64,000 nt of DNA from assembly GCA_943736015.1 (NCBI GenBank), contig OX031057.1:56651001-56715000 (forward strand), given 5' to 3'. This document shows positions 1 through 10,962 of the stretch, in pieces. Below the pieces are notes generated by a model, which was not told the DNA's origin, did not search any database, and was given only the letters and a program-made list of their open reading frames with translations. Each line of letters starts with the position of its first letter. The stretch's first letter is position 1. Source of the DNA: Tridacna crocea (Eukaryota; Mollusca; Bivalvia; Cardiida; Cardiidae). A program made the position numbers and the translations under genes.

Positions 1-182
1 AACACTTCGAGGACAGTCAGTTCTTAATAAGTCCAAAACTCATAAAAGAAGTTGGTTATAGGAATATTAGGCTGCGATTAAAACCTGATGCTGTGCCGAC
101 ATTGTTCGAAACTCCGAGTCGAAATAAGATAGGCATTCCGCAATGGCAATCTCCAAAAAGAAAAACAAACATAAGTCGGTAA
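1..182 (+). pseudogene. THAP-domain exon, 3' part (cut by window start)
   Basis: This is the C-terminal portion of the THAP ORF seen complete in the next unit. It begins at the KHF of the C-x2-H zinc motif, includes the conserved VPTLF box, and ends at TAA 180-182. The start lies outside the window. Confidence 0.65.
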
Positions 183-291
183 TTCCTTTAATTGTTTTTC
201 GTAATATTTTATCCTTTTCTAGATCTACATTCTGGACAAAGTAGAAATTGGTGCCGTTTTCTCCCTTGTTTTCCCCAAATGTTTTCAACAT

Positions 292-517
292 TTAACCCTT
301 TACCACAAGACAAAATTTTAGAATGGTCCAAATTAAAAGCACTTGCAAACGAAGTAAACCTAACTGAAATATTGAAATTTGTTTCCACCAGGATAGAAAA
401 CATTGTAGGATAAGAAGAAAATGTTGGTTACCAGCATTCTTTCCTTTTCCCACAATGTTTTAAAAAGGCTTCCATCTCAGGGTTGTAAAAACCAGGGATT
501 GTTTGGTAAAGGGTTAA
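292..517 (+). mobile_element. Hairpin MITE inside array unit 1
   Basis: This is a direct-orientation copy of the MITE that fills the rest of the window. It runs from TTAA-CCCTTTACCA to TGGTAAAGGG-TTAA around a degraded central hairpin at about 412-460. It lies 110 bp after the THAP stop. Confidence 0.8.
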
Positions 518-1454
518 TTTGCACATGACAAAAAATGGTAATCAAAAAGTTGAAATGAAATTTGATTTGGAAAGGATGGAAAACATAATGGGAAAAGGAG
601 AAAATCTTAGCATTTTCTCTTTTCCTCACAATGTTTTCAAAGGCAACAACATAACATATTCATCCAAATTCATAACATAGATTTTGGAAGTACCAAAGTC
701 TGGATTGTTCAAATGATGTTAACTTTCAAGTGTTTCAGCTTTTTCTTCCTTTTCCACAATGTTTTCAAAAGGCTTCTGTCTCAGGGTTGTAAAAAACAAA
801 GGGTCAAGTGACCATTCACCAAACACAAAAATTTTAGACTGGTTCAAATTGAAAGCATTTGCAGACAACAAAAGAATTGTGAACCAAAAATATTTGCAGC
901 TGATTGGAGTAAAAAACAGTATGGTCAAAATATATTAGGATTTGCCCTTAAACAGTAAACATCTTTTTCTTCCCACACTGTTTTTCAAACACTCTTTCTT
1001 TGGGTATTGGAAACTAGACCTAGGGTTTGCATGGTAAAGGGTGAAGTCAGTATCTGGCTACCCCTAGTCATGGTCATAAATGTTAATCCATCACCGGCCA
1101 GTTGAAACAATACAGGAAATGGTTACATAACATTTGCATATCTCACCCCTTTACTCTGTAATATTTGTTTGTGACAGTAAACCCATGTTACAGCTTTTAT
1201 CCCGTACACTTCTTCTATTAGACATTTCACTCTTAAAAATGATTTGACAACTTACTATCATTTTGAACAAATTTTGAATTGTATCTTTACATTTCTGATT
1301 TGTGGATATTTCCCTGTTCCTATCCATACTCTAGTCTTCTAGACAGGCTACTGAGAGAAATCTTTTGTTTTTACGACCCTTGTAAAGATAGAAAAAACTT
1401 TCGAAAACATTATAAGTAAAAGAGAAATGTTGCTGACCAGCATTTTCTCCTTTT

Positions 1455-2370
1455 TATACGCCCGAAGGGTCGTATTATGTTATACCCCCGGTCGTCCGTC
1501 CGTCCGTCCGTCCGTCCGTCTGTCCGTCCGTCCGTCCGTCCGTCCGTTAGCAATTTCTTGTGTGCGCAACTCCTCCTACAGTTTTCATCGGAATTATTTG
1601 AAACTTGCCACAATGAATCTCCATGATGTCTAGTTGTGCACCTGGGTCTTAGAATTTTTATCGCTGTTTCCGTTCCAAAATTATCTGCCCTTGATTTCTG
1701 AAATAACCAACTTTTCACTTCGAATTTTTGTTCAGGCCATAACTTCCATACCATAAAAGGTATTAAATTGAAACTACATACACTGATAGAACACATTATG
1801 GAGAAGTGCAGTGCACAAGAACCATAACTCTGCCACTTTTATTTTTTGAGTTACAGCCCTTTGTTAATTTTCAGTTTGAATTTTTGTCCAGGCCATAACT
1901 ACTAAACTATAAAAGCTATTAACTTTGAACTTCATACACTGATAGATAACATTGTGGAGAAGTGCATCGCACATGAACCATAACTCTGTGACTTCTATTT
2001 TTTGAGTTATTGCCCTTTGTTAATTTTCAGTTTGAATTTTTGTCCAGGCCATAACTTCCAAACTATAAAAGCTAATAACTTGCAACCTCATATAGTGAAA
2101 GAACACTTTATGGAGAAGTGCATTGCACATGAACCATAACTCTGCGACCTTTATTTTTTTACTTATTGCCCTTTGTTAATTTTCAGTTTGAAGTTTTGTC
2201 CAGGCCATAACTTCCAAATTATAAAAGCTAATAACTTGCAACTTCATACACCGATAGAACACATTATGGAGAAGTGCAGTGCACATGAACCATAACTCTG
2301 CGTCATTTCAACTCATTTCACTGACAAGCCCCTTCGGGCGTATATGCGCCGCTTTGCGAAGCTCTTGTTC
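1455..2370 (+). mobile_element. ATACGCCCG element with 156-bp sub-repeats (unit 1)
   Basis: The insertion interrupts the hairpin of a second MITE copy: the left flank stops at ...ttctcctttt and the right flank resumes at acaatgttttt. The element begins TATACGCCCGAAGGG, then a CCGT microsatellite, then four tandem copies of an approximately 156-bp repeat (cataact motif at about 1737, 1892, 2048, 2204). It ends CCCCTTCGGGCGTAT followed by a GCTCTTGTT tail, so the ends hold an inverted ATACGCCCGAAGGG. This layout (hairpin, microsatellite, core tandem repeats) resembles the pearl/Helentron-related non-autonomous elements of bivalves. The class assignment is inference. Confidence 0.6.
1492..1547. 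repeat. CCGT microsatellite (array-length polymorphism)
   Basis: Tetranucleotide tract of about 14 units with a CTGT interruption. The matching tracts at 5792-5835, 10080-10139, 14383-14430 and 18676-18734 measure about 44, 60, 48 and 60 bp. Subtracting them leaves 4244 bp in every unit, so this tract accounts for the whole length difference between units. Confidence 0.85.
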
Positions 2371-4021
2371 TACAATGTTTTTTACCCATCAAAAACAAGT
2401 CCAAACATGCAAGTTAAATTTAATTTGTTGACTCTATTTGCTTTCAATTCGGTTGAGTCAATAAATTTGATGTTTGGTAACAATTTAACCCTTTCCCAGA
2501 CAGCAAATTTTGGACCAGACCAAATTCAAAGCAAAATTCAAATTCGGATACTGCTCCCTGTGAACTTAACCAGAACTTGTGCCCAATGTGTGGGATTTAT
2601 ATTTAACCCTTTACCAATCAATCCATAATTTTTACGACCCCGAAGACAGCAGACTTTTAAAAACATTGTAAGAAAGTAACCAGCTACCTAGTAGAAAGTA
2701 ACCTAGTAACCAGCATATTCTCCTGTTAACATAGTGTTTTACTCTGCTGGAAAAAAGTTTCAATTTTTAAAATATATAACTTTATTTTGTCGTCTGCAAG
2801 CTATTTCAGTTTGGACCTGTTTAATATTTTGTCGTATGGTAAAGAGTTAAAAGTAGAAAATATTGTGGATAAAGGATAAATTGATACAAACGTGGTTACC
2901 CAGAATATAAAATAATTTTGATGATTGTCTTAATGATCTCGGAACATATTATTTTATCAAATTTCACGCTCGTTAACAAATTTCAAACTATTCTTATTCT
3001 CACGAAAATCGCGATTTATTGTGTAACCCTTCACCCATGAGAGAACAAATTTTGTACCTCTCAATGTTTACAGAATTCTTTACAAGGTACAAATATAGAA
3101 TCTATCAACAAATAATTAGAACTAACATCTCACGATTATCAATCGTAAAAGTCAAGAAATCGGTTATTTGACATGAAACTAAAGTGTAGGAGAAATGTCT
3201 TTAAAAGTGTCGGGGAACTGTGTAGTCGTGGAACTGTCTTGAAACCGTCTTTTTTATTATTATTATTATTAATGCCACCCGTAAATCTACTGAAAATACT
3301 TCAAGTGAAACAAAGCTTATGCCGTACACTTAATTTTATCATGTATCGAATAATATTTCTGTAAGCGACGTTCGCCCCGTAGCCTAATACATGTAGGCGT
3401 GATACTCATCACGCTGTTCAAAAGTCCGGCATAACATCGTTATTTTCGCCATTGGTGGGCGAATTTTTACTTTTATCCTCATCATCAGAAACTATTAAGT
3501 TTCATTAAAAACTTGGTGGTACATGTACGGCCTTACCGGCCTAGAATCGTGTATTCCTTCGTCTTAAATATCGCTCATTTCACTATCTGAAACAAGGTCC
3601 ATATTGAAACAAACGCTCCTATGACGTCACAGATCAAGGTGCGCTACAATAAGTAAGGGAGGTAAGCGATGCAAGAAAAACTAATAAGCAAAAATATAAA
3701 TTGAAAAAAAGTACTTTTACTAATTTTTTTTTCAAATTACAATATTACCAGGTTGCCATTTGATAGATGTAGATTTCAAAATTAATCATATCAGAAACTT
3801 GTTGATTTGCCCTTTAAAGGGCAAATCCTAAGATTTTTTGACCATACTGTTTTTTTGCTCCAATCAGCTGCAAATGATGTTAGTAAACACGTGTCCATCG
3901 GTTTTCATAAATACCACTCTGTAACATGCCATAAATCACGCTCGAATTGTCACGCTGATATACGGCCCCAAAAATGGTGCATGGCTTACTTCCCCTGATT
4001 CGCTTATCTTCCCTACCTGTG

Positions 4022-4029
4022 TGACGTCA
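4022..4029. promoter_or_regulatory. CRE-like TGACGTCA site upstream of THAP exon
   Basis: A perfect palindromic CREB/ATF consensus octamer lies about 100 bp before the THAP ATG. Equivalent sites are at 8310, 12614 and 16906. A second TGACGTCA lies near the right end of each unit (3622-3629 in unit 1), about 400 bp upstream of the next unit's octamer. The promoter role is inferred from position only. Confidence 0.35.
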
Positions 4030-4128
4030 TAGTCGCGTAAGCCTGTGTTTACAGTCAGTAGAAATAAGTAGGAACGCTGATGATTATACGCAGATATCTG
4101 AGTATTAACATAGAATTCAGCCGAAAAA

Positions 4129-4482
4129 ATGGTAAATTGTGCAGCCTATGGCTTCAACGTCGAATCAGGAACACATAGAATTAGTATGTTTAAATTTCCG
4201 AAGGAATTAAAAATGAGGACACTATGGATTCAACGTTTAAACCGGGGCCAGACAGTAACGGAGGATTTTGTGCCATCAGTTCATTCCAAATTGTGTTTGA
4301 AACACTTCGAGGACAGTCAGTTCTTAATAAGTCCAAAACTCATAAAAGAAGTTGGTTATAGGAATATTAGGCTGCGATTAAAACCTGATGCTGTGCCGAC
4401 ATTGTTCGAAACTCCGAGTCGAAATAAGATAGGCATTCCGCAATGGCAATCTCCAAAAAGAAAAACAAACATAAGTCGGTAA
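4129..4482 (+). CDS. THAP-domain protein or first exon of a THAP transposase (unit 2)
   Basis: A 117-residue ORF, starting 311 bp inside the transposon's left end. THAP domains are zinc-dependent DNA-binding modules, used in P-element and Kolobok-type transposases to recognise transposon DNA. Visible hallmarks are Cys4, Phe23-Pro24, Trp33, Cys56 and His59 (C-x2-H), Phe60, and an AVPTLF-type box near residue 90. The second zinc Cys of the usual C-x4-C is replaced by Phe9 (codon TTC, one base from TGC), so zinc binding may be weakened. The tail is basic. A GTAATT splice donor overlaps the last codons (AGTCG/gtaatt), so this may be exon 1 of a longer, now lost, transposase gene. No downstream catalytic exon is recognised. 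Confidence 0.6.
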   Translation: MVNCAAYGFNVESGTHRISMFKFPKELKMRTLWIQRLNRGQTVTEDFVPSVHSKLCLKHFEDSQFLISPKLIKEVGYRNIRLRLKPDAVPTLFETPSRNKIGIPQWQSPKRKTNISR

Positions 4483-4591
4483 TTCCTTTAATTGTTTTTC
4501 GTAATATTTTATCCTTTTCTAGATCTACATTCTGGACAAAGTAGAAATTGGTGCCGTTTTCTCCCTTGTTTTCCCCAAATGTTTTCAACAT

Positions 4592-4817
4592 TTAACCCTT
4601 TACCACAAGACAAAATTTTAGAATGGTCCAAATTAAAAGCACTTGCAAACGAAGTAAACCTAACTGAAATATTGAAATTTGTTTCCACCAGGATAGAAAA
4701 CATTGTAGGATAAGAAGAAAATGTTGGTTACCAGCATTCTTTCCTTTTCCCACAATGTTTTAAAAAGGCTTCCATCTCAGGGTTGTAAAAACCAGGGATT
4801 GTTTGGTAAAGGGTTAA
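4592..4817 (+). mobile_element. Hairpin MITE inside array unit 2
   Basis: Same copy as 292-517, amplified with the unit. Confidence 0.8.
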
Positions 4818-5192
4818 TTTGCACATGACAAAAAATGGTAATCAAAAAGTTGAAATGAAATTTGATTTGGAAAGGATGGAAAACATAATGGGAAAAGGAG
4901 AAAATCTTAGCATTTTCTCTTTTCCTCACAATGTTTTCAAAGGCAACAACATAACATATTCATCCAAATTCATAACATAGATTTTGGAAGTACCAAAGTC
5001 TGGATTGTTCAAATGATGTTAACTTTCAAGTGTTTCAGCTTTTTCTTCCTTTTCCACAATGTTTTCAAAAGGCTTCTGTCTCAGGGTTGTAAAAAACAAA
5101 GGGTCAAGTGACCATTCACCAAACACAAAAATTTTAGACTGGTTCAAATTGAAAGCATTTGCAGACAACAAAAGAATTGTGAACCAAAAATA

Positions 5193-5247
5193 TTTGCAGC
5201 TGATTGGAGTAAAAAACAGTATGGTCAAAATATATTAGGATTTGCCC
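5193..5247 (-). repeat. Inverted internal copy of the transposon's left terminus
   Basis: This is an approximately 55-60 bp inverted near-copy of bases 3818-3880, ending GGATTTGCCC with TTAA at 5248-5251. Together with the left end it defines a possible nested 1.43-kb TTAA element (3818-5247) that holds the THAP exon and has much longer inverted repeats than the 10-bp ends of the full unit. The same sequence is in every unit (893-947 in unit 1). Confidence 0.65.
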
Positions 5248-5754
5248 TTAAACAGTAAACATCTTTTTCTTCCCACACTGTTTTTCAAACACTCTTTCTT
5301 TGGGTATTGGAAACTAGACCTAGGGTTTGCATGGTAAAGGGTGAAGTCAGTATCTGGCTACCCCTAGTCATGGTCATAAATGTTAATCCATCACCGGCCA
5401 GTTGAAACAATACAGGAAATGGTTACATAACATTTGCATATCTCACCCCTTTACTCTGTAATATTTGTTTGTGACAGTAAACCCATGTTACAGCTTTTAT
5501 CCCGTACACTTCTTCTATTAGACATTTCACTCTTAAAAATGATTTGACAACTTACTATCATTTTGAACAAATTTTGAATTGTATCTTTACATTTCTGATT
5601 TGTGGATATTTCCCTGTTCCTATCCATACTCTAGTCTTCTAGACAGGCTACTGAGAGAAATCTTTTGTTTTTACGACCCTTGTAAAGATAGAAAAAACTT
5701 TCGAAAACATTATAAGTAAAAGAGAAATGTTGCTGACCAGCATTTTCTCCTTTT

Positions 5755-6658
5755 TATACGCCCGAAGGGTCGTATTATGTTATACCCCCGGTCGTCCGTC
5801 CGTCCGTCCGTCCGTCCGTCCGTCCGTCCGTCCGTTAGCAATTTCTTGTGTGCGCAACTCCTCCTACAGTTTTCATCGGAATTATTTGAAACTTGCCACA
5901 ATGAATCTCCATGATGTCTAGTTGTGCACCTGGGTCTTAGAATTTTTATCGCTGTTTCCGTTCCAAAATTATCTGCCCTTGATTTCTGAAATAACCAACT
6001 TTTCACTTCGAATTTTTGTTCAGGCCATAACTTCCATACCATAAAAGGTATTAAATTGAAACTACATACACTGATAGAACACATTATGGAGAAGTGCAGT
6101 GCACAAGAACCATAACTCTGCCACTTTTATTTTTTGAGTTACAGCCCTTTGTTAATTTTCAGTTTGAATTTTTGTCCAGGCCATAACTACTAAACTATAA
6201 AAGCTATTAACTTTGAACTTCATACACTGATAGATAACATTGTGGAGAAGTGCATCGCACATGAACCATAACTCTGTGACTTCTATTTTTTGAGTTATTG
6301 CCCTTTGTTAATTTTCAGTTTGAATTTTTGTCCAGGCCATAACTTCCAAACTATAAAAGCTAATAACTTGCAACCTCATATAGTGAAAGAACACTTTATG
6401 GAGAAGTGCATTGCACATGAACCATAACTCTGCGACCTTTATTTTTTTACTTATTGCCCTTTGTTAATTTTCAGTTTGAAGTTTTGTCCAGGCCATAACT
6501 TCCAAATTATAAAAGCTAATAACTTGCAACTTCATACACCGATAGAACACATTATGGAGAAGTGCAGTGCACATGAACCATAACTCTGCGTCATTTCAAC
6601 TCATTTCACTGACAAGCCCCTTCGGGCGTATATGCGCCGCTTTGCGAAGCTCTTGTTC
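5755..6658 (+). mobile_element. ATACGCCCG element (unit 2)
   Basis: Copy with the shortest CCGT tract (44 bp). Confidence 0.6.
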
Positions 6659-8416
6659 TACAATGTTTTTTACCCATCAAAAACAAGTCCAAACATGCAA
6701 GTTAAATTTAATTTGTTGACTCTATTTGCTTTCAATTCGGTTGAGTCAATAAATTTGATGTTTGGTAACAATTTAACCCTTTCCCAGACAGCAAATTTTG
6801 GACCAGACCAAATTCAAAGCAAAATTCAAATTCGGATACTGCTCCCTGTGAACTTAACCAGAACTTGTGCCCAATGTGTGGGATTTATATTTAACCCTTT
6901 ACCAATCAATCCATAATTTTTACGACCCCGAAGACAGCAGACTTTTAAAAACATTGTAAGAAAGTAACCAGCTACCTAGTAGAAAGTAACCTAGTAACCA
7001 GCATATTCTCCTGTTAACATAGTGTTTTACTCTGCTGGAAAAAAGTTTCAATTTTTAAAATATATAACTTTATTTTGTCGTCTGCAAGCTATTTCAGTTT
7101 GGACCTGTTTAATATTTTGTCGTATGGTAAAGAGTTAAAAGTAGAAAATATTGTGGATAAAGGATAAATTGATACAAACGTGGTTACCCAGAATATAAAA
7201 TAATTTTGATGATTGTCTTAATGATCTCGGAACATATTATTTTATCAAATTTCACGCTCGTTAACAAATTTCAAACTATTCTTATTCTCACGAAAATCGC
7301 GATTTATTGTGTAACCCTTCACCCATGAGAGAACAAATTTTGTACCTCTCAATGTTTACAGAATTCTTTACAAGGTACAAATATAGAATCTATCAACAAA
7401 TAATTAGAACTAACATCTCACGATTATCAATCGTAAAAGTCAAGAAATCGGTTATTTGACATGAAACTAAAGTGTAGGAGAAATGTCTTTAAAAGTGTCG
7501 GGGAACTGTGTAGTCGTGGAACTGTCTTGAAACCGTCTTTTTTATTATTATTATTATTAATGCCACCCGTAAATCTACTGAAAATACTTCAAGTGAAACA
7601 AAGCTTATGCCGTACACTTAATTTTATCATGTATCGAATAATATTTCTGTAAGCGACGTTCGCCCCGTAGCCTAATACATGTAGGCGTGATACTCATCAC
7701 GCTGTTCAAAAGTCCGGCATAACATCGTTATTTTCGCCATTGGTGGGCGAATTTTTACTTTTATCCTCATCATCAGAAACTATTAAGTTTCATTAAAAAC
7801 TTGGTGGTACATGTACGGCCTTACCGGCCTAGAATCGTGTATTCCTTCGTCTTAAATATCGCTCATTTCACTATCTGAAACAAGGTCCATATTGAAACAA
7901 ACGCTCCTATGACGTCACAGATCAAGGTGCGCTACAATAAGTAAGGGAGGTAAGCGATGCAAGAAAAACTAATAAGCAAAAATATAAATTGAAAAAAAGT
8001 ACTTTTACTAATTTTTTTTTCAAATTACAATATTACCAGGTTGCCATTTGATAGATGTAGATTTCAAAATTAATCATATCAGAAACTTGTTGATTTGCCC
8101 TTTAAAGGGCAAATCCTAAGATTTTTTGACCATACTGTTTTTTTGCTCCAATCAGCTGCAAATGATGTTAGTAAACACGTGTCCATCGGTTTTCATAAAT
8201 ACCACTCTGTAACATGCCATAAATCACGCTCGAATTGTCACGCTGATATACGGCCCCAAAAATGGTGCATGGCTTACTTCCCCTGATTCGCTTATCTTCC
8301 CTACCTGTGTGACGTCATAGTCGCGTAAGCCTGTGTTTACAGTCAGTAGAAATAAGTAGGAACGCTGATGATTATACGCAGATATCTGAGTATTAACATA
8401 GAATTCAGCCGAAAAA

Positions 8417-8770
8417 ATGGTAAATTGTGCAGCCTATGGCTTCAACGTCGAATCAGGAACACATAGAATTAGTATGTTTAAATTTCCGAAGGAATTAAAA
8501 ATGAGGACACTATGGATTCAACGTTTAAACCGGGGCCAGACAGTAACGGAGGATTTTGTGCCATCAGTTCATTCCAAATTGTGTTTGAAACACTTCGAGG
8601 ACAGTCAGTTCTTAATAAGTCCAAAACTCATAAAAGAAGTTGGTTATAGGAATATTAGGCTGCGATTAAAACCTGATGCTGTGCCGACATTGTTCGAAAC
8701 TCCGAGTCGAAATAAGATAGGCATTCCGCAATGGCAATCTCCAAAAAGAAAAACAAACATAAGTCGGTAA
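8417..8770 (+). CDS. THAP-domain exon (unit 3)
   Basis: The predicted protein is identical to the unit 2 copy: 117 residues, Phe9 replacing the second zinc ligand, C-x2-H intact. Complete identity across units points to recent amplification or ongoing homogenisation and does not prove function. Confidence 0.6.
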   Translation: MVNCAAYGFNVESGTHRISMFKFPKELKMRTLWIQRLNRGQTVTEDFVPSVHSKLCLKHFEDSQFLISPKLIKEVGYRNIRLRLKPDAVPTLFETPSRNKIGIPQWQSPKRKTNISR

Positions 8771-8879
8771 TTCCTTTAATTGTTTTTCGTAATATTTTAT
8801 CCTTTTCTAGATCTACATTCTGGACAAAGTAGAAATTGGTGCCGTTTTCTCCCTTGTTTTCCCCAAATGTTTTCAACAT

Positions 8880-9105
8880 TTAACCCTTTACCACAAGACA
8901 AAATTTTAGAATGGTCCAAATTAAAAGCACTTGCAAACGAAGTAAACCTAACTGAAATACTGAAATTTGTTTCCACCAGGATAGAAAACATTGTAGGATA
9001 AGAAGAAAATGTTGGTTACCAGCATTCTTTCCTTTTCCCACAATGTTTTAAAAAGGCTTCCATCTCAGGGTTGTAAAAACCAGGGATTGTTTGGTAAAGG
9101 GTTAA
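8880..9105 (+). mobile_element. Hairpin MITE inside array unit 3
   Basis: Amplified with the unit. It carries the unit-specific T-to-C difference. Confidence 0.8.
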
Positions 9106-10042
9106 TTTGCACATGACAAAAAATGGTAATCAAAAAGTTGAAATGAAATTTGATTTGGAAAGGATGGAAAACATAATGGGAAAAGGAGAAAATCTTAGCA
9201 TTTTCTCTTTTCCTCACAATGTTTTCAAAGGCAACAACATAACATATTCATCCAAATTCATAACATAGATTTTGGAAGTACCAAAGTCTGGATTGTTCAA
9301 ATGATGTTAACTTTCAAGTGTTTCAGCTTTTTCTTCCTTTTCCACAATGTTTTCAAAAGGCTTCTGTCTCAGGGTTGTAAAAAACAAAGGGTCAAGTGAC
9401 CATTCACCAAACACAAAAATTTTAGACTGGTTCAAATTGAAAGCATTTGCAGACAACAAAAGAATTGTGAACCAAAAATATTTGCAGCTGATTGGAGTAA
9501 AAAACAGTATGGTCAAAATATATTAGGATTTGCCCTTAAACAGTAAACATCTTTTTCTTCCCACACTGTTTTTCAAACACTCTTTCTTTGGGTATTGGAA
9601 ACTAGACCTAGGGTTTGCATGGTAAAGGGTGAAGTCAGTATCTGGCTACCCCTAGTCATGGTCATAAATGTTAATCCATCACCGGCCAGTTGAAACAATA
9701 CAGGAAATGGTTACATAACATTTGCATATCTCACCCCTTTACTCTGTAATATTTGTTTGTGACAGTAAACCCATGTTACAGCTTTTATCCCGTACACTTC
9801 TTCTATTAGACATTTCACTCTTAAAAATGATTTGACAACTTACTATCATTTTGAACAAATTTTGAATTGTATCTTTACATTTCTGATTTGTGGATATTTC
9901 CCTGTTCCTATCCATACTCTAGTCTTCTAGACAGGCTACTGAGAGAAATCTTTTGTTTTTACGACCCTTGTAAAGATAGAAAAAACTTTCGAAAACATTA
10001 TAAGTAAAAGAGAAATGTTGCTGACCAGCATTTTCTCCTTTT

Positions 10043-10962
10043 TATACGCCCGAAGGGTCGTATTATGTTATACCCCCGGTCGTCCGTCCGTCCGTCCGTC
10101 CGTCCGTCTGTCCGTCCGTCCGTCCGTCCGTCCGTCCGTTAGCAATTTCTTGTGTGCGCAACTCCTCCTACAGTTTTCATCGGAATTATTTGAAACTTGC
10201 CACAATGAATCTCCATGATGTCTAGTTGTGCACCTGGGTCTTAGAATTTTTATCGCTGTTTCCGTTCCAAAATTATCTGCCCTTGATTTCTGAAATAACC
10301 AACTTTTCACTTCGAATTTTTGTTCAGGCCATAACTTCCATACCATAAAAGGTATTAAATTGAAACTACATACACTGATAGAACACATTATGGAGAAGTG
10401 CAGTGCACAAGAACCATAACTCTGCCACTTTTATTTTTTGAGTTACAGCCCTTTGTTAATTTTCAGTTTGAATTTTTGTCCAGGCCATAACTACTAAACT
10501 ATAAAAGCTATTAACTTTGAACTTCATACACTGATAGATAACATTGTGGAGAAGTGCATCGCACATGAACCATAACTCTGTGACTTCTATTTTTTGAGTT
10601 ATTGCCCTTTGTTAATTTTCAGTTTGAATTTTTGTCCAGGCCATAACTTCCAAACTATAAAAGCTAATAACTTGCAACCTCATATAGTGAAAGAACACTT
10701 TATGGAGAAGTGCATTGCACATGAACCATAACTCTGCGACCTTTATTTTTTTACTTATTGCCCTTTGTTAATTTTCAGTTTGAAGTTTTGTCCAGGCCAT
10801 AACTTCCAAATTATAAAAGCTAATAACTTGCAACTTCATACACCGATAGAACACATTATGGAGAAGTGCAGTGCACATGAACCATAACTCTGCGTCATTT
10901 CAACTCATTTCACTGACAAGCCCCTTCGGGCGTATATGCGCCGCTTTGCGAAGCTCTTGTTC
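10043..10962 (+). mobile_element. ATACGCCCG element (unit 3)
   Basis: Copy with a 60-bp CCGT tract. Confidence 0.6.

Larger units (their letters stand above)
1..3813 (+). mobile_element. Kolobok-like transposon, array unit 1 (5' truncated by window edge)
   Basis: This is the right-hand part of the first tandem unit. Base 1 corresponds to base 4301 of the next unit, inside its THAP exon. The unit ends GATTTGCCCT at 3813, followed by TTAA (3814-3817) and then directly by the AGGGCAAATC start of unit 2. In order it holds the THAP exon remnant, a hairpin MITE (292-517), an inverted copy of the unit's own left terminus (893-947), an inserted element with 156-bp sub-repeats (1455-2370), and AT-rich sequence with no recognisable long ORF. 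No transposase catalytic domain is visible, so the unit is probably non-autonomous or degraded. Confidence 0.75.
3818..8101 (+). mobile_element. Kolobok-like transposon, array unit 2 (complete)
   Basis: A 4284-bp unit bounded by terminal inverted repeats AGGGCAAATC and GATTTGCCCT, with TTAA at both borders (3814-3817 and 8102-8105). From memory, Kolobok elements make TTAA target duplications, have RGGG-type termini, and encode transposases with a THAP domain. All three traits are seen here, but only the THAP exon (4129-4482) of the coding part is recognisable. The assignment is therefore structural. A piggyBac origin is less likely because those ends begin CCC and the transposase has no THAP domain. 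Confidence 0.75.

Noticed and set aside
1492-1547. CRISPR-like or other regularly spaced array
   Set aside because: Simple tetranucleotide repeats and transposon core repeats in a eukaryotic setting; no spacers.
1410-1796. Minus-strand ORF with TDGR repeats, recurring in each array unit
   Set aside because: It is the translation of the CCGT microsatellite and neighbouring repeat; its length follows the tract length.
2344-2628. 94-residue ORF repeated in every unit
   Set aside because: It spans the end of an inserted element and MITE sequence and has no family resemblance. Its conservation reflects array identity only.
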